From assembly GCF_040750475.1 (NCBI RefSeq), contig NZ_JABJVY010000008.1, positions 1-64,000 of the forward strand: DNA of 64,000 nucleotides, read 5' to 3'. The notes under the pieces are model-generated. The model was not told the DNA's origin and ran no database searches. It saw nothing but the letters and a program-made list of their open reading frames with translations. Every line of letters starts with the position of its first letter. Position 1 is the stretch's first letter. This stretch comes from Amorphus sp040750475. GTDB lineage: Bacteria; Pseudomonadota; Alphaproteobacteria; Rhizobiales; Amorphaceae. This document shows, in pieces, positions 15,298 through 22,962 of the stretch. The position numbers were made by a program, and so were the translations under genes.

Positions 15298-16424
15298 CGG
15301 AGGCTCTCACCCGCGTCCTGGCCGTGATGGCGAAGGAGTTCATCCAGCTCTCCCGCGACCGGCTGACCTACGCGATGATCCTGGCCGTCCCGGTCATGCA
15401 GCTTTTGCTTTTCGGCTACGCGATCAACACCGACCCGCGCGATCTGCCCACCGTCGTGCTCGATGCCGACCGCAGCATACTGTCGCGTTCCGTGCTCGCC
15501 GCGATCGAAAACACCGGCTACTTCGCCTTCGTGCAAGAGGCCCGCTCGCCGGCCGAAGCCGACAGAGCGATCGAGACCGGCCAGGTCCAGTTCGCCGTCA
15601 CCATTCCCGCCGATTTCTCCCGCCGCGTAGTGCGCGGCGAAGATCCGGAAATCGTACTGGAGGCGGACGCTTCCGATCCCACCACCGTGGGAAGCGCGCT
15701 CGGCGCGCTGGCCGGCGTGGAAAGCCAGGCGCTGACCCACGATCTGCGAGGGCCGCTCTCCGCCTCCAAGGGCGGATCGCCCTCCTTCCAGATCGTCGTT
15801 CACCGCCGCTACAACCCGGAGAACATCACCGCCTACAACATCGTGCCCGGCCTGCTCGGCATCGTGCTTTCCATGACGCTGGTCATGATGACCGCCCTGT
15901 CGCTCACCCGCGAGCGCGAGCGCGGCACCATGGAGACACTGCTGGCCACGCCGGTACGTCCGTTGGAGGTGATGGCCGGAAAGCTGGCGCCCTATGTCGG
16001 AATCGGGCTGATCCAGACGCTTCTGATCCTGGTGCTCGCCCGCATCCTGTTCGACGTGCCGCTGTCCGGCGGCTGGTCGGCGCTCGCCACCGGCGTGGCG
16101 CTTTTCATCGTCGGCAGCCTGTCGCTCGGTTTCTTCTTCTCAACCCTTGCCAAGAGCCAGCTCCAGGCGATGCAGATGTCGGTGTTCTACCTGCTGCCAT
16201 CGATCCTGCTGTCCGGCTTCATGTTTCCGTTTCGCGGCATGCCGGAATGGGCGCAGGTGATCGGGACGGCGATCCCCGTCACCCATTTTCTGCGCGTCGT
16301 CCGTGGTACGCTCCTCAAAGGCGTTGGCTTCCCCGAACTCTGGCCGAGCCTGATTGCGCTGGTGATCTTCGTGACCGTCGTGACCACGCTCGCCATGACG
16401 CGCTATCGCACCACGCTCGACTGA
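15294..16424 (+). CDS. ABC-2 type transporter permease (YbhS/YbhR-like)
   Basis: This 376-residue inner-membrane protein has one N-terminal helix (LTYAMILAVPVMQLLLFGYA), a large periplasmic domain (residues about 45-175), and five C-terminal helices. These include IVPGLLGIVLSMTLVMMTAL, the coupling motif RERERGTMETLLATPVRPLE, and LLPSILLSGFMFPFRGMPEW. This is the usual ABC-2 exporter layout. The E. coli relative has two permease genes (ybhS, ybhR); only one is present here and a homodimer is likely. It is the last gene of the operon. Confidence 0.93.
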   Translation: MTEALTRVLAVMAKEFIQLSRDRLTYAMILAVPVMQLLLFGYAINTDPRDLPTVVLDADRSILSRSVLAAIENTGYFAFVQEARSPAEADRAIETGQVQFAVTIPADFSRRVVRGEDPEIVLEADASDPTTVGSALGALAGVESQALTHDLRGPLSASKGGSPSFQIVVHRRYNPENITAYNIVPGLLGIVLSMTLVMMTALSLTRERERGTMETLLATPVRPLEVMAGKLAPYVGIGLIQTLLILVLARILFDVPLSGGWSALATGVALFIVGSLSLGFFFSTLAKSQLQAMQMSVFYLLPSILLSGFMFPFRGMPEWAQVIGTAIPVTHFLRVVRGTLLKGVGFPELWPSLIALVIFVTVVTTLAMTRYRTTLD

Positions 16425-16582
16425 ATCGGGAATTTTCGAAGCGCGCACAACAATTTCGACACTGTCCGGCTTGCGCCCGGCGCCGCTTCGCGCCACGCTG
16501 CGCGCTTAAAATGGATCGGCCGACGCGCGGGATGGACTCTCCGCGCGCGGCGTGGCGGGCAGGCGAGGACCCCACCTGCAAA

Positions 16583-18808
16583 ATGGCGGACAGGACCGGC
16601 AAGACCACCGCGCGACGGCCCGGGATCGTCACGATCCTGCTCGCCATCCTCGTGCTGTTTCTCCTGCCGACCCTTTTGGTCGTGGGCGTGTTCATCTACG
16701 AGATTCGAAGATCCGACGAGGCGCAGTCGGAGCAATATCTCAACACCGAGATCCGCGGTCTTGCCAACGGGCTCTCCGGCGAGATCGATGAAGCGCAGCT
16801 TTTCATGCGCGTGGTGCGCCGGGCGCTTGGCCCGCTGGTGGAGCGCGGCGACAGCACCGCCTGCCAAAGCCAGATTGCCGAACTCCAAAGCGGCGATCCG
16901 ACGCTGACGGGCTACTACGTCACCGATGCGGCCGGTACGATCGTCTGCGCTGCCGACGAAAGTCGGGTTGGAACCTCCATCGCGTCGACCAGCGCCTTCC
17001 AGGCCCTGCAACTCGGCGGCCGTCTCTATCTCGGCGGCCCGACCTTCGACGCCCACGACCGCGCGATGGTGCCCGTCGCCCTCAAATGGCTGGGCAGCGC
17101 ACAGGAATTCGCCGGCGTCGTCGGCGCGGAGATCGACCTGGCGACCGTGCTGGCCAAGGTGCGCACCAGCTACGCGCTGCCGGAAGCCGTCGTCATGCTG
17201 ACGAGCTCGGACGGCCTCATCCTGTCCATGATCCCGGATCCGGGCGGCCAGACGGGAAGCCGCATCGCGCCGGGCGGCGGCACGCCATTCGTCGACGGTG
17301 TCGAACGGCGCTGGTCGGATCAGCAGGTCGCGCTCGCAAACGACGTCCTCGTCGTGACCGTCGGCGTTCCGCGCACCATCGTGGAGGCGCGCACCAACCA
17401 AATCGCCTGGTGGACCGTCGGGGCGCTTCTCGCCATCGTCGTGGCCGGTCTCCTGATCGCCTTCATCGCCGCGTCCTATTTCGTGCGCCGGCCGGTGCAT
17501 GCCCTTGCGGATGCGGCCGAGCGGCTGGGTTCCGGCGATCGCAGCGCGCGGGCGGGAACCGTCGGCGGCGCGCGCGAACTGGCCGGGCTGGGCCAGGCCT
17601 TCGACACCATGGCCGACCGGCTCGACGGACGCGAAGCGGAAAACGAGCGCTATCGCCGGGAGCTGGAACAAGCCCGCGACGAGCTGGAAGTCCGCGTCGA
17701 GGAACGCACCCGCGACCTTGCCGCAATGACGGATAAGGCGGAGTTGCGTGCCCGCACGGTGGAGCGGCGCTTCGAGCAGGAAATGCGCCTGCGCGAGATC
17801 GTGACCCTGCTGCAGGCCTGCCAGGATCTGGACGAGAGCGCGGCCATCCTGAAAAATTTGATGCCGGACCTGTTCCCGTCCACCCGCGGCGCACTCGCCC
17901 TTTTCTCGGAGCCCCACAACGAGCTTGAGACCATCGCCCAATGGGGCACGGAAGGGTCGTTTGCGGAAAGCTTCATGCCCGACGCCTGTTGGGCGCTCCG
18001 GCTGGGCAACGGCCATCGCTCCGGGATGCACGGCGAAGGCAATCCGCGCTGCGCCCATATCGAAAATCCCGACCTGGACGTGGTGTGTGCCCCGATCCTG
18101 GTGCAGGGAGAAACCCGCGGCGTCGTGTCGGTCGATCTGCAGGGGCTGCCGGAGGAAATCGCCGGGGCAGAGGGCGAGCATGCGGTCGCGAGCGTGGAAA
18201 CCGCTGCCACGACCATCGGCATCGCGCTCTACAACATCCGTCTGCGCGGAGCGCTGCGCAAGCTGACGATCCGCGATCCGCTCACCGGCCTTCACAACCG
18301 CCGCTTCGCCGACGACGTCGTCGCCAAGGAGCTGTCGCGGGCGCGGCGCAGCCGCCAGCCGGTCACCGTGGTGCGCATCGACGTCGACCGCTTCAAGGCG
18401 ATCAACGACGAGTTCGGCTTCGACGCCGGCGACACGGTGCTGCGCGAAATGGCCGGCGCCATCGAACATTTCTTCCGCTACGAGGACGTCTGCAGCCGCT
18501 ATGGCGGACAGGATTTCCTGATCGTGATGGTCGGGGCGTCCAAGGTGGATGCCGTGAACCGCTGCGACCAGCTTCGCGAACAGCTCGGCGAACGCTCCTA
18601 TTTCTACAAGGGAATGGCGCTGCCGAGGATTTCGGTCTCCATCGGCGTCGCCACCTATCCGGAAGACGGCACCACCGAGGACGACCTGCTGACCGCCGTC
18701 GAAGCCGCTCTCTCCACGGCCAAGCACGATGGGCGCGACCGGGTTCGCGCCGCACCCGGCGAGGCGCTTCCGCCTCCCGACGACACGCCGGCTACAAACA
18801 CCCGCTGA
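16583..18808 (+). CDS. Membrane GGDEF-domain protein with Cache, HAMP and GAF regions; degenerate active site, intact I-site
   Basis: The product has 741 residues. An N-terminal helix (IVTILLAILVLFLLPTLLVV) precedes a periplasmic double-Cache-like sensor (about 40-270). A second helix (WWTVGALLAIVVAGLLIAFI), a HAMP linker with coiled coil, a GAF-like domain (about 395-555) and a C-terminal GGDEF domain (about 565-735) follow. The GGDEF fold is well kept (DPLTGLHNRRFADDV, IDVDRFKAINDEFGFDAGD), but the signature reads GGQDF (641-645) where catalysis needs GG(D/E)EF. The RxxD inhibitory site (RYED, 632-635) is intact five residues upstream. It may therefore bind c-di-GMP without making it. ATGs at 16511 and 16532 are alternative starts. 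Its 3' end overlaps a convergent cellulase by 17 bases. Confidence 0.88.
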   Translation: MADRTGKTTARRPGIVTILLAILVLFLLPTLLVVGVFIYEIRRSDEAQSEQYLNTEIRGLANGLSGEIDEAQLFMRVVRRALGPLVERGDSTACQSQIAELQSGDPTLTGYYVTDAAGTIVCAADESRVGTSIASTSAFQALQLGGRLYLGGPTFDAHDRAMVPVALKWLGSAQEFAGVVGAEIDLATVLAKVRTSYALPEAVVMLTSSDGLILSMIPDPGGQTGSRIAPGGGTPFVDGVERRWSDQQVALANDVLVVTVGVPRTIVEARTNQIAWWTVGALLAIVVAGLLIAFIAASYFVRRPVHALADAAERLGSGDRSARAGTVGGARELAGLGQAFDTMADRLDGREAENERYRRELEQARDELEVRVEERTRDLAAMTDKAELRARTVERRFEQEMRLREIVTLLQACQDLDESAAILKNLMPDLFPSTRGALALFSEPHNELETIAQWGTEGSFAESFMPDACWALRLGNGHRSGMHGEGNPRCAHIENPDLDVVCAPILVQGETRGVVSVDLQGLPEEIAGAEGEHAVASVETAATTIGIALYNIRLRGALRKLTIRDPLTGLHNRRFADDVVAKELSRARRSRQPVTVVRIDVDRFKAINDEFGFDAGDTVLREMAGAIEHFFRYEDVCSRYGGQDFLIVMVGASKVDAVNRCDQLREQLGERSYFYKGMALPRISVSIGVATYPEDGTTEDDLLTAVEAALSTAKHDGRDRVRAAPGEALPPPDDTPATNTR

Positions 18809-19880
18809 AATGGCGCCGCAGGACGGACAACGTCATCAGGTGCAGGGTCGAGGCATAGTAGGTGGTGGTGCGGAACCGGGTCAGATCGGGCGGTATCCGT
18901 TCGCCGCGCAAGGCACACGCCACCAGGGCCGCGATCGCCTTATAGCCCGGATCCGGCATCGGGCCGAGCACCGCGCCCGTCCGCGCATTGATCACCGCCG
19001 GCCCATCGCGCCCCGGGCCGTTCCAGGCCCGATCGAACGCGGCGAGCTGATCGCGCGGAACCACCCCGCTGAAGAGCAGATAAAGCGGGATGCGCACGGC
19101 ATCGTAGCTTGAAAGCGGCGGAAAGTTGTTGGCCGGGTCGGGCCGCAGCGGATCGGTGACCGAACTCCAGTTCGGCGGAAGGACCGATGCGCCGGAGGCC
19201 GACGCCGCGGTCAGCCCAAGCCCCGATTCGATCAGGCTGCGCCACGTCTGATCGGGCATCACCAGGTTGAAATAGGGAAAGGCCGGATAGATCCAGTAGG
19301 ACAGGTTCACCACCGGCCCGTCGCGCTGATCGTCCACGCCGAAGCCTTTGAGGCCCGGCTTCAGCAAGGTGGCTTCGCGCCGTCGGAAGATCAGGTCGCG
19401 CGCCACCGCCTGGATGATCGCGGAGGCCTCGTTGACGTAGTCGCGATTTTCCCATTTCAGCCCGGCGAGCAGAAGCGACCACGCGATGAAGATGTCGCCG
19501 TCGGAGGCGTCGTTCCGGTCTTCGATCGGGTTGACGGAAAACGGGTTCCACTTCCAATAGAACAGCGGCCCCGACGCCATCCGCATCTCGTCGCGGGCAA
19601 ATCCCCAGATGCGGTCGAAGTCGTCGCGCGCGCCCGCCTCCACCGCCAGATACATGCTGAAGCCCTGGCCTTCGGAATGGCTGATCTGGCCGTTTTCGTA
19701 GTCGACCACGCGGCCGGAGTCGGCGACGTAGGCGGAGCGGAAGGCGTTCCACTCCTCCGCCGTGATCGAATTTTGGCGAATCGCCTCAAGATCGAGCTGG
19801 GCGTGGACAGGGGTCGGCACCGTCCACGCAAGTACGGCACATAGGAACAGCGCCAGCCGATGTGCCTCGCTCCGCAGCAT
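18792..19880 (-). CDS. Glycoside hydrolase family 8, secreted endoglucanase (BcsZ-like)
   Basis: The product has 362 residues with a signal peptide (LALFLCAVLAWTVPTPVHAQ). The GH8 (alpha/alpha)6 barrel shows the general-acid Glu in HSEGQGFSMYLAVEAGA, the loop YWKWNP, and the Asp-containing stretch NDASDGDIFIAWSLLLAGL. Length fits BcsZ/CelC-type enzymes, which trim beta-1,4-glucan during cellulose synthesis. No bcsA or bcsB genes are in the window. It converges with, and overlaps by 17 bases, a c-di-GMP-type signalling gene, suggesting a shared role in exopolysaccharide control. Confidence 0.88.
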   Translation of the reverse strand: MLRSEAHRLALFLCAVLAWTVPTPVHAQLDLEAIRQNSITAEEWNAFRSAYVADSGRVVDYENGQISHSEGQGFSMYLAVEAGARDDFDRIWGFARDEMRMASGPLFYWKWNPFSVNPIEDRNDASDGDIFIAWSLLLAGLKWENRDYVNEASAIIQAVARDLIFRRREATLLKPGLKGFGVDDQRDGPVVNLSYWIYPAFPYFNLVMPDQTWRSLIESGLGLTAASASGASVLPPNWSSVTDPLRPDPANNFPPLSSYDAVRIPLYLLFSGVVPRDQLAAFDRAWNGPGRDGPAVINARTGAVLGPMPDPGYKAIAALVACALRGERIPPDLTRFRTTTYYASTLHLMTLSVLRRHFSGCL

Positions 19881-20140
19881 GCCCTCGCCGTCGCAGCCTC
19901 ACGCAGAATCGGGCCTCTTCGTGGCCTCACCCGCCATCGTGACCGAACTCGGCGCGCCGCGATAGACCGAGACGCGTTTCCGCCGCGCCGACCACTGATC
20001 CCGAAAGCTGATCCGGCCCAAAGCGTTAGCCGAAAATTGCCGCAGCGGTCCGGGATCGCGTCGCAGTCTCCGGCGCAAAGCCCCAAAAAAGACGCAACTG
20101 ATGCACATCTTGAAGGTTCCCCTTTTTGGGGGATTTGTGG

Positions 20141-20599
20141 ATGCAAATATCGTTGGATCGAACGACCATGACCAACCTTCGCCGCGGCCGGTTCGCTGCG
20201 GCACTTGCCGTCGCCCAATACGGCCATCGCCTTTCCGATGGCCTGAAGACGTTCGCACGCGCCCCGCATCGGCCGCACCTCGTGGCCACGACGCCGGAGC
20301 TTGCCGACATGGCCCGCCGCCTCGCCGGATCCCGGGCCGATGTGAGCCAGGCCTCCGCCCACGATCTTCTCGCGCTTGCACGCGCCGACATCGTGCTGTT
20401 TCCGAAGGCGAGCGTATCCCATGCGGAGACGGCGGTGGTGGCGCGCTTCGCGACCGTGCTGTCCTGCTCGACGAACCCGGCCGATCTGGAAGAAACGCTC
20501 GGCCAGATCCGTGACGCGCTGATCGCGCTCGACCGCGACGGCGAGTTCGACTACCGCGAGCGCTTCGATCTCGCTGCGGTCGAGCGGCCGACCGTCTAG
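20141..20599 (+). CDS. Hypothetical protein
   Basis: This is a frame of 152 codons if started at 20141, where GGGGGA lies seven bases upstream. The ATG at 20168 (MTNLRRGRFAAALAVAQYGH) would give 143. No family was recognised. The product looks cytoplasmic, with alternating helical stretches (LADMARRLAGSRADVSQASA, LARADIVLFPKASVSHAETA, DLEETLGQIRDALIALDRDG). There is no signal peptide or membrane segment. It ends five bases before the stop of the convergent YHS gene. Codon use resembles neighbouring genes, which supports it being real. Confidence 0.5.
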   Translation: MQISLDRTTMTNLRRGRFAAALAVAQYGHRLSDGLKTFARAPHRPHLVATTPELADMARRLAGSRADVSQASAHDLLALARADIVLFPKASVSHAETAVVARFATVLSCSTNPADLEETLGQIRDALIALDRDGEFDYRERFDLAAVERPTV

Positions 20600-20604
20600 C
20601 ACGC

Positions 20605-21135
20605 TCAGCGTTTGGTGGGCGCCTGTTTCGGCTGGAGAGCCGGCACTGCCATATCGGAGGCCGGCCGGGCCTCCAGCGCGGTCCAATTCGTTTCCGCCTT
20701 GGCGAGGTTGCCGTCGATGTCGCGCTCCCACCGGCGCACGATGTCCGGCGAAATATTGAGATAGAGCGTGCCGTCGACGATCCGCCACAGGTTCGGATTG
20801 CCCGGAACTTTGCCGCGCACCGCGACGCCATAGGCGCAGTGGCCGTCATAGGCGGGAATGTAGCGCGCCGGATCGGCGAGAAAGCGATCCCGGTTCGCCT
20901 CGGTGGCGAATGCAAACGTCGCGCCGTTATAGCTGGCGGTGATGTCGGCCCGACCGGGAACGGCCTCGGGCTGAGACGCGCCCACCGGCGCCTGGGCCAG
21001 ATCGCGATAGGCGACTACGTCGTAGCCAGACACGGCGAACCCGCTGCCATCGACATATTGCTCGCCGGCGCGCGCAGCCAACCCCATGAGCGTGAGCCCT
21101 GCCAGCACCACAAGTGCAAATCGCCCCGTTTTCAT
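20605..21135 (-). CDS. Secreted YHS-domain protein
   Basis: The product has 176 residues with a signal peptide (FALVVLAGLTLMGLAARAGE). The mature part starts with VSGYDVVAYRDLAQAPVGAS and carries the YHS-type fold (ITASYNGATFAFATEANRDR, then FLADPARYIPAYDGHCAYGV). Proteins of this layout are widespread in alphaproteobacteria, and the YHS fold is associated with metal (often copper) binding. Only one Cys is present in the mature part. The open frame extends upstream, but 21135 begins the signal peptide. Function is not established. Confidence 0.8.
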   Translation of the reverse strand: MKTGRFALVVLAGLTLMGLAARAGEQYVDGSGFAVSGYDVVAYRDLAQAPVGASQPEAVPGRADITASYNGATFAFATEANRDRFLADPARYIPAYDGHCAYGVAVRGKVPGNPNLWRIVDGTLYLNISPDIVRRWERDIDGNLAKAETNWTALEARPASDMAVPALQPKQAPTKR

Positions 21136-21360
21136 GACCCTCGCCCTTGTCCTGCTCGCGTCTCCGCGACTGTCCCGCTTGCGTCTCCGCGACGTCGAAC
21201 GACGGCCGCTCAACCCTGTACCCGGCGCAAGCAAGAGGGAAATGACACCTTGCTCAAGACTGCGTGTGGCGGGTGAGAATCCCGGCTTGCGCTTGCGAGG
21301 TCCGGCTATCGACGCTACCTCCTGAGGGACAGGCCCGTTGGATCACGAAGGACGCTGCGC

Positions 21361-21831
21361 ATGTTCAAGGCCATTCGCGAGTGGCTGCAAATGGAAGGTC
21401 TCGTCGAGGACGACGAGCGCCAGTTCGGACCCGACGATCATCGCATCGCGGTCGCCGCCCTGCTCGTTCATCTCGTCGCCATCGACGGCGAGATCACCGC
21501 CGACGAACGCCGCGTGTTGCGCGAAGTCCTGGCCGACCACTATGATTTGACCACCGAGGACACCGAGACGCTGGTCAAGCTCGCCAAGGAGCGCGACGAC
21601 GAAGCGGTGGATCTTTACGGCTTCACGTCGGTGCTGAAGCGCGTGCTCGACGAAGACGGGCGCAAGCAGGTGATCGAGATGATGTGGGAGATGGGCTACG
21701 CCGACGGGCGCATCTCCGAATTCGAGGACAACACCGTCTGGCGCGTGGCCGAGCTCCTTGCCGTGACCTCGCGCGAGCGGATCGAAATCAAGAAACGTGT
21801 GGAGGCTCGGCTGGAGAACAAGTCGAGCTGA
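21361..21831 (+). CDS. TerB-family (tellurite resistance-like) protein
   Basis: This 156-residue soluble helical protein has the TerB pattern of acidic, paired helices: IAVAALLVHLVAIDGEITAD, DERRVLREVLADHYDLTTED, VIEMMWEMGYADGRISEFED and WRVAELLAVTSRERIEIKKR. The acidic DGEIT and DGRIS turns are where TerB folds place metal-binding carboxylates. It stands alone, without other ter genes, so a direct role in tellurite resistance is not implied. Stand-alone TerB proteins are common in Rhizobiales and poorly characterised. Confidence 0.85.
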   Translation: MFKAIREWLQMEGLVEDDERQFGPDDHRIAVAALLVHLVAIDGEITADERRVLREVLADHYDLTTEDTETLVKLAKERDDEAVDLYGFTSVLKRVLDEDGRKQVIEMMWEMGYADGRISEFEDNTVWRVAELLAVTSRERIEIKKRVEARLENKSS

Positions 21832-21861
21832 GGAAATGGCCGGGGATGCCGAACCGTCATA

Positions 21862-21906
21862 GATTGCGATGATTTCCGGGTTTAACGGCCCGACACCATC
21901 GCAATC
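21862..21906. repeat. Hairpin downstream of the TerB-family gene
   Basis: GATTGCGATG (21862-21871) pairs perfectly with CATCGCAATC (21897-21906) around a 25-base loop. It could be a terminator or another intergenic repeat; no T-run follows. Confidence 0.5.
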
Positions 21907-21921
21907 GATCCAGGGAAGTTA

Positions 21922-21970
21922 GAGCGGGATGCGGACGGACGACCGGTTCCCACTTTTCCTCATCCCGCTC
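21922..21970. repeat. 49-bp palindromic intergenic repeat, family A, copy 2
   Basis: It begins GAGCGGGATGCGG and ends TTTTCCTCATCCCGCTC. It is nearly identical to the copy 57 bases further on and similar to the one at 9671-9719. The ends are self-complementary. Confidence 0.9.
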
Positions 21971-22026
21971 CAGATCACCCCCCTTCGGACCCGCGTTCGA
22001 AAGGTTGGGCTGATCGTATTGTTTTA

Positions 22027-22075
22027 GAGCGGGATGCGGGCGGAAAACCGGTACCCACTTTTCCTCATCCCGCTC
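22027..22075. repeat. 49-bp palindromic intergenic repeat, family A, copy 3
   Basis: It is in the same orientation as copy 2, with a more typical core (GGAAAACCGGTACCCAC). The two copies form a direct tandem pair immediately ahead of the amidotransferase gene. Confidence 0.9.
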
Positions 22076-22094
22076 TTGGGAGAGTGAACCACCC

Positions 22095-22865
22095 ATGACG
22101 ATTTCGTCGCCGAGACCGACCGACCACGACGATGCCGGCACGATTCTCATCGTTCTCCATCAGGAGCAGTCAACCCCCGGACGGGTCGGGCAGATGCTGC
22201 GCGAGCGTGGTTACAAGCTCGACATGCGCCGGCCCCCGCTGGGCGATACGCTGCCGACCTCGTTGGAGGGCTACGCCGGCTCGGTGATCTTCGGCGGTCC
22301 CATGAGTTCCAACGATCCCGATGCCTTCATTCGGCGCGAGATCGACTTCATCGACGTTCCGCTGCGCGAGAACGTGCCCTTTCTCGGGATTTGCCTCGGC
22401 GCCCAGATGCTCTGCCGGGCGATCGGCGGCCAGGTCGATTCGCATCCGGAGTCCCTCGTGGAAATCGGATATTACGACCTGAACCCGACCACCGACGGCA
22501 CCTCGCTGATGCAGTGGCCACACAAGGTCTATCAGTGGCACCGGGAAGGCATGGCGGTTCCGGAGGCCGGCGCCACCCTTCTCGCCCGTGGCGAGCACTT
22601 CGAGCATCAGGCCTTTCGGGTGGGCGATGCCGCCTACGGCATCCAGTTCCATCCGGAACTGACGCTCGCGATGATGCACCGCTGGACCACCAAGGCCTCA
22701 GCCCGCATGCAGCTCCCCGGCGCGCGCGATCGGCGCGACCATTTCGCCGGCCGTCCGGTGTTCGACCCGGCGGTGAAGACCTGGCTGTCGTCGTTCCTCG
22801 ACATCTGGCTCGCCTCCGGCCGCAACGCGACGTCAGCCGAGAAGCCTGAGCGCCTGAGCGCCTGA
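22095..22865 (+). CDS. Class I glutamine amidotransferase-like protein
   Basis: This 256-residue protein has the class I (triad) fold. The nucleophile Cys is at residue 100 in FLGICLGAQMLCRAIGG, and the His and Glu are at 186 and 188 in YGIQFHPELT. It lacks a fused synthetase domain, so it resembles stand-alone GuaA-like or PuuD-type amidotransferases and gamma-glutamyl hydrolases. The specific substrate cannot be told. The last codons lie inside a run of 8-bp tandem repeats, so the exact C-terminus depends on repeat number. Confidence 0.87.
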   Translation: MTISSPRPTDHDDAGTILIVLHQEQSTPGRVGQMLRERGYKLDMRRPPLGDTLPTSLEGYAGSVIFGGPMSSNDPDAFIRREIDFIDVPLRENVPFLGICLGAQMLCRAIGGQVDSHPESLVEIGYYDLNPTTDGTSLMQWPHKVYQWHREGMAVPEAGATLLARGEHFEHQAFRVGDAAYGIQFHPELTLAMMHRWTTKASARMQLPGARDRRDHFAGRPVFDPAVKTWLSSFLDIWLASGRNATSAEKPERLSA

Positions 22866-22883
22866 GCGCCTGAGCGCCTGAGC
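22848..22883 (+). repeat. Tandem octanucleotide repeat (GAGCGCCT, about 4.5 copies) across a stop codon
   Basis: The unit GAGCGCCT is repeated four times plus four bases, covering the last codons and the stop of the amidotransferase gene. Because 8 is not a multiple of 3, gain or loss of a unit shifts the frame and could change the terminal residues. Confidence 0.9.
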
Positions 22884-22894
22884 ATCGCTAAACC

Positions 22895-22925
22895 CGTTCC
22901 CGCTTGGCCTGGAAACGCTCTCGGC
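22895..22925 (-). repeat. Partial intergenic repeat, family B
   Basis: Read on the minus strand, GAGCGTTTCCAGGCCAAG matches the start of longer copies at 36351 and 59254. Only the first part of the element is recognisable. Confidence 0.6.
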
Positions 22926-22962
22926 AAGCCGGAAATGGGCTCGCCGTTCGCTCGAAACCCGC

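Noticed and set aside
16403..18727. 774-codon minus-strand frame antisense to the GGDEF gene
   Set aside because: No conserved domain; it mirrors codon structure of the real gene.
22848..22883. CRISPR-like tandem repeat
   Set aside because: The unit is 8 bp with no spacers; it is a simple-sequence repeat.
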